Shown: positions 1 to 9,255 of the stretch, in pieces
Layout of the letters: each line of letters begins with the position of its first letter
How positions within the stretch are numbered: the first letter of the stretch is position 1
NCBI RefSeq assembly: GCF_000245795.1
Contig: NZ_JH601133.1
Span: 184,093 to 248,092, forward strand
Length of the DNA stretch: 64,000 nucleotides
Direction: 5' to 3'
Origin: Facklamia languida CCUG 37842
GTDB lineage: Bacteria > Bacillota > Bacilli > Lactobacillales > Aerococcaceae
Program-made: the position numbers and the translations under genes
Notes under the pieces: model-generated
What the model was told of the DNA's origin: nothing
The model's input: the letters and a program-made list of their open reading frames with translations, nothing else
Database searches by the model: none

Positions 1-939
1 GAAGTAAATCACACTCGCAAGTAGGCCGACTAACCAGAAGACCGCGACGACTTTTTCCTCCGACCATCCACCTAATTCAAAGTGATGGTGAATGGGACTC
101 ATCCGGAAAATCCGCTTACCCGTCAATTTAAAGGAAAAAACTTGTAAGATCACAGAAAGCGTCTCAATAACAAATACTAACCCGATAATCAAGAGGGACC
201 AAGGATGGTTTAGGAGTAAGGAGATTACAGCCAAACCCGCTCCTAGAGCCAAGGAGCCGACATCGCCCATAAAGATTTGAGCCGGCTTACGATTGTAGTA
301 GAGAAATCCTAATAAGGCGCCGACAGTCGTTAAACAGGCTAAGGCTATCCCCATCTGTTCCGCTTGGATCGCTAGGTAGAAGTAGCTTGAGTAAGCAATA
401 ATATTCAAGCCTGTCGCTAAACCATCTAAGCCATCGGTTAAATTCACTGCATTCGAAAAACCAGTAATCCAAATAAAAGCATAGGCAATCAATACCCAAA
501 CATTCGTCCATTGCCATTTAAAGAAAGGAATCACGAGCTCCTGTCCTTGCCAATAAGCAAGCCCTATGACAAGTCCAGAGAAGAGAAGTTGCAGGACAAA
601 TTTTTGTTTAGCCGTTAACCCTTCATTCTTACGATGAAAGACCGCAATAAAATCATCGATAAAGCCAATTCCGCCAAAGAGCAAGAAAGTTAAGGCGATC
701 GTCCAAAGTTCGCCTTTAATGGCAGGTTGTAGGAAAGACATTCCCACTAATATTAAAATAGCAACTGAAATAAAAACGGTCCCCCCCATGGTGGGTGTTC
801 CTGTTTTGACTTGGTGCCAGGTCGGCCCTTCTTCTCGAGTTGTTTGACCAATCTTGCGACGCTGAAAAACGCCAATAAACAATGGGACCAATAAGAAGGT
901 CAAGATAGCAGAAGCTACCAAGCTAAGTACTAGATCCAT
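1..939 (-). CDS. mraY: Phospho-N-acetylmuramoyl-pentapeptide transferase MraY (3' end cut by window)
   Basis: Integral membrane enzyme that moves phospho-MurNAc-pentapeptide onto undecaprenyl phosphate to make lipid I. The reading frame is open from the ATG at 939 to the window edge (313 codons); the family is about 320 residues long, so only the last residues and the stop are missing. Seen: hydrophobic start MDLVLSLVASAILTFLLVP, the early conserved GTPTMGG block, and the family C-terminal signature MSPIHHHFEL near base 90. The ATG directly abuts the murE stop, and its ribosome site (GGAGGGG) lies inside the last murE codons, so the two are translationally coupled. Last visible gene of the mraZ cluster. 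Confidence 0.96.
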   Translation of the reverse strand, partial: MDLVLSLVASAILTFLLVPLFIGVFQRRKIGQTTREEGPTWHQVKTGTPTMGGTVFISVAILILVGMSFLQPAIKGELWTIALTFLLFGGIGFIDDFIAVFHRKNEGLTAKQKFVLQLLFSGLVIGLAYWQGQELVIPFFKWQWTNVWVLIAYAFIWITGFSNAVNLTDGLDGLATGLNIIAYSSYFYLAIQAEQMGIALACLTTVGALLGFLYYNRKPAQIFMGDVGSLALGAGLAVISLLLNHPWSLLIIGLVFVIETLSVILQVFSFKLTGKRIFRMSPIHHHFELGGWSEEKVVAVFWLVGLLASVIYF

Positions 940-2451
940 TTATTCCCCTCCAAATTTCTTGACTAAAGTATCTTTGATCACTGAAATCTCGTCATAAGGC
1001 ACATAGTCATCCCCTATAACTTGATAGCTTTCGCCACCCTTACCGGCAAACAACAAAATATCACCTGGTTGACCGGATTGAATCATGTATTGAATCGCTT
1101 CGATCCGGTCCTCGATCATAACATGAACGTGATCATGATGATCACCCAATAGCTCTTGGTTAATCTTATCCACTGGTTCGAAACGAGGATTATCCGCTGT
1201 AAGAACAACCTCATCCGCCCACTTGAAGAGCGTATTTCCTAAGTCAGGACGAGCAGCACTGTCACGATTCCCACCTGAATGGCCGAAGAGAACCTTTAAT
1301 TTTCCTTCTTTATTTTGACTCAATTCACTAAGAACATTTTCTAAGGCATCGGTCGTGTGGGCGAAATCCACAACAATTGAAAACGGCTGGTCTGTTTCAA
1401 TCACCTGCATTCTTCCTGGGACACCGGTCATCTGTCCGGTCTTTTCTATAACCGCTTGCGGGGCATAGCCATAAGAAAGGGTGAGGCAAAGGAAAGCTGC
1501 CAAATAGTTATAGACATTATAGCGCCCAATCATCGGTAAGAAGACCTTAAAGGCCTGATTATCAAAATGCAAGGTAAAACGTAAGCCACTTGGACTCATT
1601 TCAATCTCATCTGCAAAAGCAGTAGCCCTTGGATTCTCTAATGAGTAGGTCGCACTTGCAGCACCGCTAGCTGCTAGCATGACGGAATGGTAGTCATCAT
1701 CAAGGTTGACAATCGCCAGCTTTGGTTGTCCCCCTTTAAAATGCTCTCCTAACTGGGCAAAAAGCAAACTTTTAGCATAAGCATAATGGTCCATGGTTTG
1801 ATGAAAATCTAAATGTTCGCGGGTTAGGTTGGTGAAGATTGCACAATCAACCTCCGTTTGCCATAAACGCCCTAAAGCCAAAGCATGAGAAGAAGCCTCT
1901 AAAACGGCATCCTGGCAGCCCGCTTCAACCATTTCAGCAAAGTAACGGTGCAAGGTCAGGGAGTCGGGAGTAGTGTTAATCGCCGGGTAAAAAGTTTGCC
2001 CAATCTTATAATGAATGGTTCCGATCAGACCCGTCGTGTGGTCAAAAGCTTCTAACAATTGACTGATCATATTGCTTGTCGTTGTTTTACCATTGGTCCC
2101 GGTAACAGCTACTAATTTGAGGGTGGAGGAGGCTTCATGGAAAAAACGGTTAGCCATAATTGCTTGGGCACGATTGGTATCGGGCACTACTACTAAGATC
2201 ACGTTCTTTTGAATCGCTTGTTGAACTTGGTAGTCACTGACCTCCTGAGCCACAATCATCTGCACACGGTCTTGAATCAGTTGATCAACCGCCGAATGCC
2301 CATCAAAACGCTGACCCACGATGGCGATAAATGCGTCACCTGGACCTGCTTGGCGGCTGTCATTTGTTAAATTTTGGATCTCACAGCTGAGGTCTGTTGA
2401 GCCCTTAAGCTGATAATTAATCAGCACTTCAATCAATGCTTGCGCCTTCAT
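940..2451 (-). CDS. murE: UDP-MurNAc-tripeptide synthetase MurE
   Basis: Cytoplasmic Mur ligase adding the third stem-peptide amino acid to UDP-MurNAc-L-Ala-D-Glu. 503 residues, normal for the family. Seen: ATP-binding loop VTGTNGKTTT at about 116-125, central region with NLTREHLDFH, and the C-terminal substrate motif DNPR at about 420-423 followed by FEP. In characterised enzymes a DNPR motif goes with meso-diaminopimelate, while lysine-adding enzymes usually differ there; amino acid choice is therefore an inference. Ribosome site AAGGAGG lies 6 nt before the ATG. Sits between the transpeptidase gene and mraY. Confidence 0.95.
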   Translation of the reverse strand: MKAQALIEVLINYQLKGSTDLSCEIQNLTNDSRQAGPGDAFIAIVGQRFDGHSAVDQLIQDRVQMIVAQEVSDYQVQQAIQKNVILVVVPDTNRAQAIMANRFFHEASSTLKLVAVTGTNGKTTTSNMISQLLEAFDHTTGLIGTIHYKIGQTFYPAINTTPDSLTLHRYFAEMVEAGCQDAVLEASSHALALGRLWQTEVDCAIFTNLTREHLDFHQTMDHYAYAKSLLFAQLGEHFKGGQPKLAIVNLDDDYHSVMLAASGAASATYSLENPRATAFADEIEMSPSGLRFTLHFDNQAFKVFLPMIGRYNVYNYLAAFLCLTLSYGYAPQAVIEKTGQMTGVPGRMQVIETDQPFSIVVDFAHTTDALENVLSELSQNKEGKLKVLFGHSGGNRDSAARPDLGNTLFKWADEVVLTADNPRFEPVDKINQELLGDHHDHVHVMIEDRIEAIQYMIQSGQPGDILLFAGKGGESYQVIGDDYVPYDEISVIKDTLVKKFGGE

Positions 2452-2463
2452 GATCTTCCTCCT

Positions 2464-4158
2464 TTATTGGTTTATCATGACGGATTTGACAATCGGATGA
2501 AAAACTTCCGCCACTATTTGTGTCCCTATTTTACCATTCAATTGCTGGGGTTGCTTAACAAAGATATAAAGCAAATATTCTGGGTCTTCAGCTGGAAAAT
2601 AGCTGACCACAGAATAGAGAAAATTCTTCTCCCCCTGCAAGTAACCAGGACCATCTGGGTTGGCAATCTCTGCAGTTCCTGTCTTAGCTGCTACTTGTGT
2701 CTCGTCCGATTTAAATGGAGTAGCCGTTCCATAGGGCTTGTTAACAGAATCCACCATCAACTGACGGACAGCCCGACAGGCTTCCGGTGTAAACATCTGA
2801 CCAAGGTCCTGTACCTGATAGCGATCATTCTCTTCTTGACCCACATGGTCAATGTATTGAATCTTCTTCATCATGCCATCATTTGCCACACTGGTAAAAG
2901 CTTGCATCAATTGGAGGGGAGTTGCAGAAATTGCTTGACCAAATCCTGACATTGTCCGCGAAACAGGATTAGAAAAATCCATTGTCCCAGCTGACTCATT
3001 GGGTAAGAGACTTGCGGTAGTTTGACCAAATCCAAGCTGCTCTAACTGTTGGGCCCACGTTTGATTGCCCATTCGATTGACCAGTTCAACCATTCCAACG
3101 TTTGAGGACCGCGCAAAACCTTCCTCAAATGAGATTTCCCCCCAACCAAAACGGTTGTATTCACGTACTGTTTGATCGTAAACTTCTACTTTTCCAGACA
3201 TAAAAGTTTCACCTGGATAAAAGACATGATGGTCATAGGCAGCTGCCATGGTCAGAACTTTGATAGTAGACCCCGGTTCATAGGCGGTTTCAACTAATAA
3301 GTTTTGCCATAGATCTTCAATTCCTTGCCGGCTATTGAGATTAAAAGTCGGCCGCTGACCAGCTGCTAGCAATCTGCCAGTCTTGGCTTCCACTAAATAG
3401 GCAGCTGTACTTTTGGGCTGATACCGGACGTAAACCTGGTCTAAACTATCCTCTAAACTGTTTTGTAAACGAGTGTCCAAAGTCAAATAAAGATCCTGAC
3501 CGATCGCTGGCTCCTCCCCATCCGATTGACCACTCAATAGGGGGTCAAAGGCCGCTTCAATGCCCATCTCGCCGATAAAATGCGGCTGGTTCAGTAAATC
3601 TCTTGGCAGGTCTTTAACATAACCAATCAAGTGGGAAGCAAAATAATCATTAATATAAGTCCGACTGGTTTTTGAATTGAAATGAATCCCAGCTAGGTGT
3701 TCAGCCTCGATGGCTTCTTTGGTCCGTGGCGACAAGTTCTGTCCAGCAGGACCAAATTCAACTTGGTCAACACCTGTCTGATTAAGCAGAGAATAGATCG
3801 CTCCCTGGTCCATTTCAAGGTATTTGGCCAAAACGCGTGCAGTCTGGTCCTTGTCTTGAACGACATTCCCTTCTGACCATTCGCCCCCTAAAACAGCAAA
3901 TAAAGAATAAGAAGTAGTATCCATTGCAATCGGCTGACCCTGTCGATCAAAAAGGCTGCCCCGCTTTGCTTCAATGATACTACTTCTTTCAGGTCTTGCT
4001 TGATGATAAGTGGCTAAGTCAACCTGGTTAACGGTTTTAAAAAGACTTAATTGTGCAAACCTTGCCATAAAAATAAGCGCAATGAGAATGACACCAATGG
4101 ATAGATAAAATAAATTTTTTTGTGTTTGATTAATTTTTTCTTGATGTTCTGGATTCAT
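2464..4158 (-). CDS. Division-specific class B penicillin-binding protein (PBP2/FtsI type)
   Basis: Septal transpeptidase that cross-links peptidoglycan outside the membrane. 564 residues. Seen: cytoplasmic tail, one membrane anchor at about 17-36, a dimerisation domain, and the catalytic motifs STIK (297-300, nucleophile Ser297), SSN (351-353) and KTG (492-494). Only about 70 residues follow KTG, so there are no C-terminal PASTA repeats of the kind found in streptococcal PBP2x or staphylococcal PBP1. Start overlaps the ftsL stop in an ATGA arrangement, which supports coupled synthesis of the two division partners. Confidence 0.93.
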   Translation of the reverse strand: MNPEHQEKINQTQKNLFYLSIGVILIALIFMARFAQLSLFKTVNQVDLATYHQARPERSSIIEAKRGSLFDRQGQPIAMDTTSYSLFAVLGGEWSEGNVVQDKDQTARVLAKYLEMDQGAIYSLLNQTGVDQVEFGPAGQNLSPRTKEAIEAEHLAGIHFNSKTSRTYINDYFASHLIGYVKDLPRDLLNQPHFIGEMGIEAAFDPLLSGQSDGEEPAIGQDLYLTLDTRLQNSLEDSLDQVYVRYQPKSTAAYLVEAKTGRLLAAGQRPTFNLNSRQGIEDLWQNLLVETAYEPGSTIKVLTMAAAYDHHVFYPGETFMSGKVEVYDQTVREYNRFGWGEISFEEGFARSSNVGMVELVNRMGNQTWAQQLEQLGFGQTTASLLPNESAGTMDFSNPVSRTMSGFGQAISATPLQLMQAFTSVANDGMMKKIQYIDHVGQEENDRYQVQDLGQMFTPEACRAVRQLMVDSVNKPYGTATPFKSDETQVAAKTGTAEIANPDGPGYLQGEKNFLYSVVSYFPAEDPEYLLYIFVKQPQQLNGKIGTQIVAEVFHPIVKSVMINQ

Positions 4159-4589
4159 TGACTGATTTCCTTTACCCGTTCCCTGACTTGTTCCATACCT
4201 TGTTCTTGAGCAACCAATTTGATTCGGTCATAGTCGAAGCTTTGAGCAATTTCATTCAGCATGATATTCATCTCTTCATCCAATTGGATTTGATTCGCTG
4301 AATATTCACTCATTCGTTGGTTCATTTGAATCGTTTGCCACTGCAGGAAAAGATTAGCAAAAAGGCTCAGCAAAAACACACCCACCAGTAAAAGGTTGAT
4401 CCCTTTCTGTAGGAAATAACCAGAGACTTGTCTTTGATTAGAAGAATGGGCTGGCTGTGTCTCTTCAATCCATTCAGGTTGAGCGATCTGACGGGCTGCA
4501 TTGCCTTCATACCAATCCAAGTGTCCCGAACTTGTCCAATGGTTCGCAGAATCACCAGGGGAAGAATTTCGATTATTACTTGTTTGCAT
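4155..4589 (-). CDS. ftsL: Cell division protein FtsL
   Basis: Small bitopic division protein that works with DivIB/DivIC and the septal PBP. 144 residues: a long polar cytoplasmic N-terminus (about 1-62), one membrane segment rich in Leu/Val/Phe (about 64-84), then an extracytoplasmic heptad-like coiled coil (NQRMSEYSANQIQLDEEMN). Identity rests on this architecture and on its place between rsmH and the class B PBP gene, because FtsL sequences are poorly conserved. The stop overlaps the PBP start by ATGA. Confidence 0.88.
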   Translation of the reverse strand: MQTSNNRNSSPGDSANHWTSSGHLDWYEGNAARQIAQPEWIEETQPAHSSNQRQVSGYFLQKGINLLLVGVFLLSLFANLFLQWQTIQMNQRMSEYSANQIQLDEEMNIMLNEIAQSFDYDRIKLVAQEQGMEQVRERVKEISQ

Positions 4590-4607
4590 AATGTCCCCTT
4601 TCTCCTA

Positions 4608-5555
4608 TCAAGAAATACGATTGCGCTCAATAATTCTCAGTTTTGCTGACCGAGCGCGGTTATTTTCTTCAAGTTCACTTTCACTCGCCACAATCGGCTT
4701 CCGATTGACGAGCTGGTAATCCGCCTGGTTGTTTCCCATAACAGGCAGATTAGGAGGCGTTTCAGCGGGTGTCGAATATTGTCTGAAAATCTGTTTGATC
4801 AAACGATCTTCTAAGGAGTGGAAGGTAATGACTGCCATCCTCCCTCCGACTTTCAGACGAGACAGTCCTGCTTCGACTGACTCCTCAATAGCCGTTAGCT
4901 CATCATTCACAGCCATTCGGATCGCTTGAAAACTCCGTTTGGCTGGATGCCCCCCTGTTCTGCGTGTTGCCGCAGGAATCGCAGACTTAACAATTTCAGC
5001 TAATTGGGTCGTTGTCACGATCGCTTCCTTCGCCCGCTCCTCTTCAATCTTGCGTGCAATCCGCTTGGCAAACTTCTCTTCGCCATAACGATAAAGAATT
5101 CGGACTAAATCTTCATAAGACCATGAATTAACGACTTCGTAGGCATCTAAATCTTGTCTACGATCCATTCGCATATCTAAACGTCCTTCCTTATGGTAGG
5201 AGAAACCACGTTCAGCCTGGTCGAGTTGAGGCGACGAAACGCCTAGGTCATAATAAATGCCATCGACATAAGGAATCCCCTCTTGATCGAGGATTTTAGC
5301 AAGATGGCGAAAATTATCCTGTACAAAGGATACGCTTCCTGCCTGGTAAGCATCCGCTAATGAAACTTTGGCTTGATCAATGGCAAAAGCATCCTGGTCA
5401 ATCGCTACTACACGGCCCCGGTCACTTAATTGGTCAAGTAAATAGGCAGTATGCCCTGCCCCTCCTAAGGTACAGTCGACATAGATCCCCTGAGGGTTTA
5501 TATCGAGGCCATCAATTGTTTCCTTCAGCAAAACCGTTTCATGTTCAAAGGACAC
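4608..5555 (-). CDS. rsmH: 16S rRNA (cytosine1402-N4)-methyltransferase RsmH (MraW)
   Basis: SAM-dependent methylation of C1402 in 16S rRNA. 315 residues from the chosen start. Seen: [13 protein letters not shown] near the N-terminus, the SAM-binding stretch [37 protein letters not shown] and the C-terminal [14 protein letters not shown], all diagnostic. I choose the GTG at 5555 because a strong AGGGGAGGA ribosome site sits just upstream; a longer in-frame TTG at 5579 would lie upstream of that site and inside the mraZ stop region. Second gene of the mraZ operon. Confidence 0.95.
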   Translation of the reverse strand: MSFEHETVLLKETIDGLDINPQGIYVDCTLGGAGHTAYLLDQLSDRGRVVAIDQDAFAIDQAKVSLADAYQAGSVSFVQDNFRHLAKILDQEGIPYVDGIYYDLGVSSPQLDQAERGFSYHKEGRLDMRMDRRQDLDAYEVVNSWSYEDLVRILYRYGEEKFAKRIARKIEEERAKEAIVTTTQLAEIVKSAIPAATRRTGGHPAKRSFQAIRMAVNDELTAIEESVEAGLSRLKVGGRMAVITFHSLEDRLIKQIFRQYSTPAETPPNLPVMGNNQADYQLVNRKPIVASESELEENNRARSAKLRIIERNRIS

Positions 5556-5568
5556 CTGTCTTCCTCCC

Positions 5569-6000
5569 CTAGAAACCAAAATCTGTCATTTCTTCTGCTA
5601 TATCTTCAAAATTCTCCTCAGCATCCAAGGTGAACTCTTCCCAACGTTCGCTACTCCAAATCTCGATACGGTCTGATACGCCAATCACACGACATTCCTT
5701 ATCAATCTTAGCGAACTCGATTAAGTTCTTTGGTAAATTAATCCGCCCTTGTTTATCAATTTCGACTTCAGTGGCAGCTGAGTAGAAAAAGCGGGTAAAT
5801 TTACGAGCATCCTTCTTAGCTAGAGGTAGCTGCATTAATTTGTCTTGTATTTTCTCCCATGACTTCATGGGATAACCACTTAGGCATCCATCAAGACCGC
5901 GAGTCACTATAAACTGTTCTCCTAGGTCAGGACGGAATTTAGCAGGCATGATCAATCGGCCCTTGGCATCAATATTATGTTGAAATTCTCCAATTAACAC
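5569..6000 (-). CDS. mraZ: Transcriptional regulator MraZ
   Basis: DNA-binding regulator of the division and cell wall cluster, made of two SpoVT/AbrB-like halves. 143 residues, as usual. Seen: [13 protein letters not shown] in the first half and [13 protein letters not shown] in the second, the two DxxGR signatures of the family. Starts with GTG at 6000 (reading [10 protein letters not shown] next); AGGAG lies about 11 nt upstream, rather far. It heads the operon rsmH-ftsL-pbp-murE-mraY and has matching repeat operators in its own promoter (6036-6063), so autoregulation is expected. Confidence 0.96.
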   Translation of the reverse strand: MLIGEFQHNIDAKGRLIMPAKFRPDLGEQFIVTRGLDGCLSGYPMKSWEKIQDKLMQLPLAKKDARKFTRFFYSAATEVEIDKQGRINLPKNLIEFAKIDKECRVIGVSDRIEIWSSERWEEFTLDAEENFEDIAEEMTDFGF

Positions 6001-6032
6001 GATTTATCACACTCCTCCCCTAAGCTAAATTC

Positions 6033-6063
6033 ATTCTACCACAATCCACCACAATTCACCACT
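6033..6063 (-). promoter_or_regulatory. mraZ promoter with embedded MraZ-box direct repeats
   Basis: On the minus strand three units GTGGTGAATT, GTGGTGGATT and GTGGTAGAAT follow each other with an exact 10-bp period (6036-6063). This is the known type of MraZ operator (GTGG-type boxes, one helical turn apart). The repeats coincide with a promoter: -35 TGGTGA (6056-6061), 17-bp spacer, -10 TAGAAT (6033-6038). Bound MraZ would therefore block RNA polymerase directly. Confidence 0.85.
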
Positions 6064-6079
6064 TTATTCCCCTTTTTTA

Positions 6080-6112
6080 GCAAAAAAATAAACCATGCGG
6101 TTTGCATGGTTT
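6080..6112 (-). terminator. Intrinsic terminator after the DUF3397 gene
   Basis: Perfect 8-bp stem AACCATGC/GCATGGTT with a 5-nt loop (6091-6111), followed on the minus strand by a T-rich tract (6082-6090). It separates the murA-mreB-epuA-DUF3397 transcript from the mraZ promoter. A second, 10-bp inverted repeat (6138-6173) overlaps the upstream stop codon. Confidence 0.8.
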
Positions 6113-6169
6113 CAAAATCGTTGATCGATCAAGCTTTATAATGGGAAAGTCAAGTGGTGGATCTTCCCA

Positions 6170-6550
6170 TTATCGAATAAAAGTCCACCATCTCAGTAAG
6201 ATCAGTCCCACAAGGTGGGCAGTTAAAATAGAAAAAATGAGTTCGCTAGCTGGTAAATAGTAGGATTGAAAATAAAAACGATCAATCTCTCGCACCATAT
6301 AAAAGAGCTGTAAGCCTAACATGAAGGCTGTCAATAGAATAATAAAGGGGAGAACATTAAAACCGAAAGTCAGCCAGCCAAAATTATAAATTAAGACGAG
6401 CCACATCGGGATTAAGAGAATAGCTAGCGTTAAGGGCCACTGTTTAAAAAACTTTAAATAGGACCGATAGTAACGATTGACTATCCAAATAATAATGAGG
6501 GGAACCACATAATTCAAGAACTCCCCTAATGAAAAAGGATGATTCCCCAT
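6170..6550 (-). CDS. DUF3397-like small membrane protein
   Basis: Function unknown. 126 residues with four or five hydrophobic segments (for example VVPLIIIWIVN, LAILLIPMWLVLIY, VLPFIILLTAFMLGLQLFY, SILTAHLVGLILLRWW). A DUF3397 membrane protein directly upstream of mraZ is usual in lactic acid bacteria; assignment uses size, topology and this position. I start at the ATG at 6550 because AGGAAGGAG lies 7 nt upstream; a longer in-frame start at 6580 has no such site. Confidence 0.7.
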   Translation of the reverse strand: MGNHPFSLGEFLNYVVPLIIIWIVNRYYRSYLKFFKQWPLTLAILLIPMWLVLIYNFGWLTFGFNVLPFIILLTAFMLGLQLFYMVREIDRFYFQSYYLPASELIFSILTAHLVGLILLRWWTFIR

Positions 6551-6592
6551 CAGTTTCTCCTTCCTAGCTAAACATTGCAAGTTGCTTATCGC

Positions 6593-6793
6593 CTAATTCA
6601 AAAAGTTCATAATATGCCGCCAGGTATCCTGGTTAAATACCGCCCAGACATGTCCCTTACCAATCACCGCATACCCAATGATTAGCCCGAGAGCAAAGAC
6701 CAACCCTACAACCAATAGGAAAACAATAAATTTCAGGATTGATTTAAGAATTACCTTGCCCAGGGGATACTTTAAATACTTGGACTCTTCCAC
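6593..6793 (-). CDS. epuA: EpuA family small membrane protein
   Basis: 66-residue bitopic protein often annotated as DNA-directed RNA polymerase subunit beta-like or EpuA; real role unclear. Seen: basic N-terminus, one long membrane segment (FIVFLLVVGLVFALGLIIGY) and the family ending GYAVIGKG then a DTWRHIMNFL tail, matching the EpuA pattern in which a helix is followed by a short Trp-His motif. Start is a GTG at 6793 behind GAGGTGAG; an upstream ATG in the same frame lies inside mreB. In streptococci epuA also follows murA; here mreB lies between them. Confidence 0.75.
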   Translation of the reverse strand: MEESKYLKYPLGKVILKSILKFIVFLLVVGLVFALGLIIGYAVIGKGHVWAVFNQDTWRHIMNFLN

Positions 6794-6807
6794 ATTACTC
6801 ACCTCAT

Positions 6808-7869
6808 TTAGCCAATGATGCGTCGCCAAAACCGGCGCCACCGTTGTCTGCGTATCTTTTGCTTCTTATTACTGCGGTCTAAACGACCCGCTGTAATCCA
6901 TTCCAACATCGTTCCTGTCCCTAAAGCAACAGCAGTCAAGGGATGGTCAGAAGTCACAACCGTCACTTTTAGTTGGTCACTCAGGAACAAGTCAATATCT
7001 TGAATCAAGGCGCCACCTCCAGTAACGATAATCCCTTGATCATGGATATCTGCCATAATTTCAGGGGGAGCTTGCTCCAACACCCGACGTGTAGCGCGTG
7101 CAATTTGCAGGAGTAGGTCCTGCAAAGCTTGAAATAAATCATTCGAATCGACATTCACAGCCTTCGGCAGACCGGTAACCAGGTCTCGTCCCTTAATTTC
7201 AATGTTCTTTATGAAGGGTTCTTCTTGTTCAAGGGCTGAAGCCAACTGCTTCTTCAAGGCTTCAGCTGAATGAAGCCCAACAAGGATCTGTTCATGTTCC
7301 TTAAGGTAGTTGATAATCGCTTCATCAAAATCATCCCCGGCAATCTTGAGCGATTCACTGTAGAGAATTTCACCCGCCGAGATAATGGCGATATCCGTAG
7401 TGCCGCCCCCTATATCCACAATCATATTCCCTGTCGAATCTAGGACCTCTAGCCCCGCTCCAACAGCAGCCACTAATGGTTCAGGTTCGATATAAACTTT
7501 GCCTGAGGAAACCTTTTGAACAGCTTCATAGAGTGATAGGCGCTCAATATCGGTAATACTACTCGGGGCAGAAATCAAGACGTTCGTTGAGCGAAATCCT
7601 CTTTGCAGTCTTAGCTTCTTAAAACACAGCAACAAGAAAGCTTCTGTCAACTCATAATCGTTAATTACACCACCCTTTAAGGGTTGGACGACTTCAATCG
7701 ATGCAGGCGTTCGGCCAAGCATCGGATAGGCTTCATTCCCAATTGCAATGACTTCTTGACTTTTTCTGTCATAGGCAAGCACAGACGGTTCGTTCAGGAT
7801 GATGCCACGTCCCTTTAGATGAATTAAACTATTTGCTGTTCCAAGATCAATTCCAATGTCTCTTGCCAT
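6808..7869 (-). CDS. mreB: Rod-shape determining protein MreB/Mbl
   Basis: Bacterial actin that guides lateral wall synthesis on the inner face of the membrane. 353 residues. Seen: phosphate-1 motif IGIDLGTANSLI, phosphate-2 motif MIVDIGGGTTDIAI and the adenosine motif IIVTGGGALIQDID. The order murA then mreB resembles murA-mbl in lactobacilli, so Mbl is the closer label. Odd: after the fold ends, a strongly basic aromatic tail of about 20 residues (RRQRWRRFWRRIIG at the end) is added, which could form a membrane-binding amphipathic helix. Confidence 0.93.
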   Translation of the reverse strand: MARDIGIDLGTANSLIHLKGRGIILNEPSVLAYDRKSQEVIAIGNEAYPMLGRTPASIEVVQPLKGGVINDYELTEAFLLLCFKKLRLQRGFRSTNVLISAPSSITDIERLSLYEAVQKVSSGKVYIEPEPLVAAVGAGLEVLDSTGNMIVDIGGGTTDIAIISAGEILYSESLKIAGDDFDEAIINYLKEHEQILVGLHSAEALKKQLASALEQEEPFIKNIEIKGRDLVTGLPKAVNVDSNDLFQALQDLLLQIARATRRVLEQAPPEIMADIHDQGIIVTGGGALIQDIDLFLSDQLKVTVVTSDHPLTAVALGTGTMLEWITAGRLDRSNKKQKIRRQRWRRFWRRIIG

Positions 7870-7893
7870 AATTATCGATGCTTTCTATTGCTT

Positions 7894-9204
7894 TTATGCA
7901 AAAGCCATTTCAACTTGATCATAAACGGCTTCTTTGACAGGTTGGATATTGACTCTTTCTATATTTGCTCCTAGGGCATGTAATTTTTCGTGGAAACGGT
8001 AATAACCGCGATCTAAGTATTTCAACTCTGACACACGGGTTAAGCCCTTGGCAACCAAGCCTGCAATAATTAAAGCAGCAGCGGCTCTTAAGTCGCTCGC
8101 CTTGACTTGAGCCCCACTCAGTTCACTGGGTCCATACATGATCACCGTTTGACGCTCGATGGTAAAGTTTCCTGACATTCTTCTCAACTCTTCAAAATGC
8201 ATAAAGCGATTTTCAAAGACAGTCTCAGTTAAAGCGGAATCCCCATCTGCAACTAATTGAGCAATAGACATCTGAGCTTGCATATCCGTTGGAAATCCTG
8301 GATAAGGTAAGGTCTTGACATCGGTTGCCTTTAAGACTTCAGGTCCAATCACACGCAAACCATTTGCTTCCTCTTGGAAGGCAACACCCATTTCTTTCAA
8401 CTTGCTAATGAGCGGCTTATTGTGATGAGCCAGAGCGCCTTCTATGACAACATTTCCTTGAGTGACAGCTGCTGCCACCATAAAGGTGCCTGCTTCAATC
8501 CGGTCTGGCATGACTTCATAGTCGCAAGCAACTAAGCGATCAACTCCTTGAATGCGAATGGTTTCAGTTCCAGCGCCAGAAATCTTCGCTCCCATTTTAT
8601 TCAAGAAGTGAGCTAGGTCCACAATCTCCGGTTCACGGGCCACATTTTCAATGACGGTTTCACCTTCAGCCATTACAGCTGCCATCATAATGTTCTCCGT
8701 TGCACCCACGCTCGGGAAGTCTAAATAAATCGACGCCCCTTTCAAGCGATCCACATAGGCTTCAACGTAGCCGGCAGTCGTTGTAATTTTTGCCCCTAAG
8801 GCTTCAAAGCCCTTCAGATGCAGATCAATCGGTCTTGTACCAATCGCACAGCCACCTGGCATCGCTACTCGAGCATGGCCATACCGTGCTAGCATAGGGC
8901 CCATAACCACAATTGAAGCACGCATCTTACTGACAAAGTCATAGTCTGCCATAGTAGCAACCTTACCACTCGCATCTAAGGTCATTTGGTTTTTTCTTTC
9001 ATTAAATTGAGTCTTAACATTAATCGCTTTAAGTAATTCATTCAAGGTAAAGACATCTGAAAGGATCGGAACATTGGATAAGCGAACAACTCCTTCGCAC
9101 GCCAAAATAGAAGCTGCTAGAATGGGTAAAACCGCATTCTTCGCACCTTCGACCCGAACTGTACCCTCCAAACGGTTACCACCTTGTACAATTATTTCTT
9201 CCAT
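7894..9204 (-). CDS. murA: UDP-N-acetylglucosamine 1-carboxyvinyltransferase MurA
   Basis: First committed step of peptidoglycan synthesis: transfer of enolpyruvate from PEP to UDP-GlcNAc; target of fosfomycin. 436 residues. Seen: N-terminal [20 protein letters not shown], the catalytic loop [14 protein letters not shown] with the Cys that fosfomycin alkylates, and FPTDMQAQ. First of a minus-strand group with mreB, epuA and the DUF3397 gene. Many Firmicutes hold two murA copies; only one is in this window. Confidence 0.96.
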   Translation of the reverse strand: MEEIIVQGGNRLEGTVRVEGAKNAVLPILAASILACEGVVRLSNVPILSDVFTLNELLKAINVKTQFNERKNQMTLDASGKVATMADYDFVSKMRASIVVMGPMLARYGHARVAMPGGCAIGTRPIDLHLKGFEALGAKITTTAGYVEAYVDRLKGASIYLDFPSVGATENIMMAAVMAEGETVIENVAREPEIVDLAHFLNKMGAKISGAGTETIRIQGVDRLVACDYEVMPDRIEAGTFMVAAAVTQGNVVIEGALAHHNKPLISKLKEMGVAFQEEANGLRVIGPEVLKATDVKTLPYPGFPTDMQAQMSIAQLVADGDSALTETVFENRFMHFEELRRMSGNFTIERQTVIMYGPSELSGAQVKASDLRAAAALIIAGLVAKGLTRVSELKYLDRGYYRFHEKLHALGANIERVNIQPVKEAVYDQVEMAFA

Positions 9205-9255
9205 TATTCAATTAATCCCCTTTTGCATCCATCGTTTTGGAGTTGACGATGGGTG

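Noticed and set aside
2440-2949. 169-codon plus-strand open frame inside the class B PBP gene
   Set aside because: It lies fully antisense to a gene with all catalytic motifs, has no ribosome site and reads as low-complexity shadow sequence.
5556-5579. Longer RsmH start at a TTG
   Set aside because: It would place the strong ribosome site inside the gene; the GTG after that site fits the family start.
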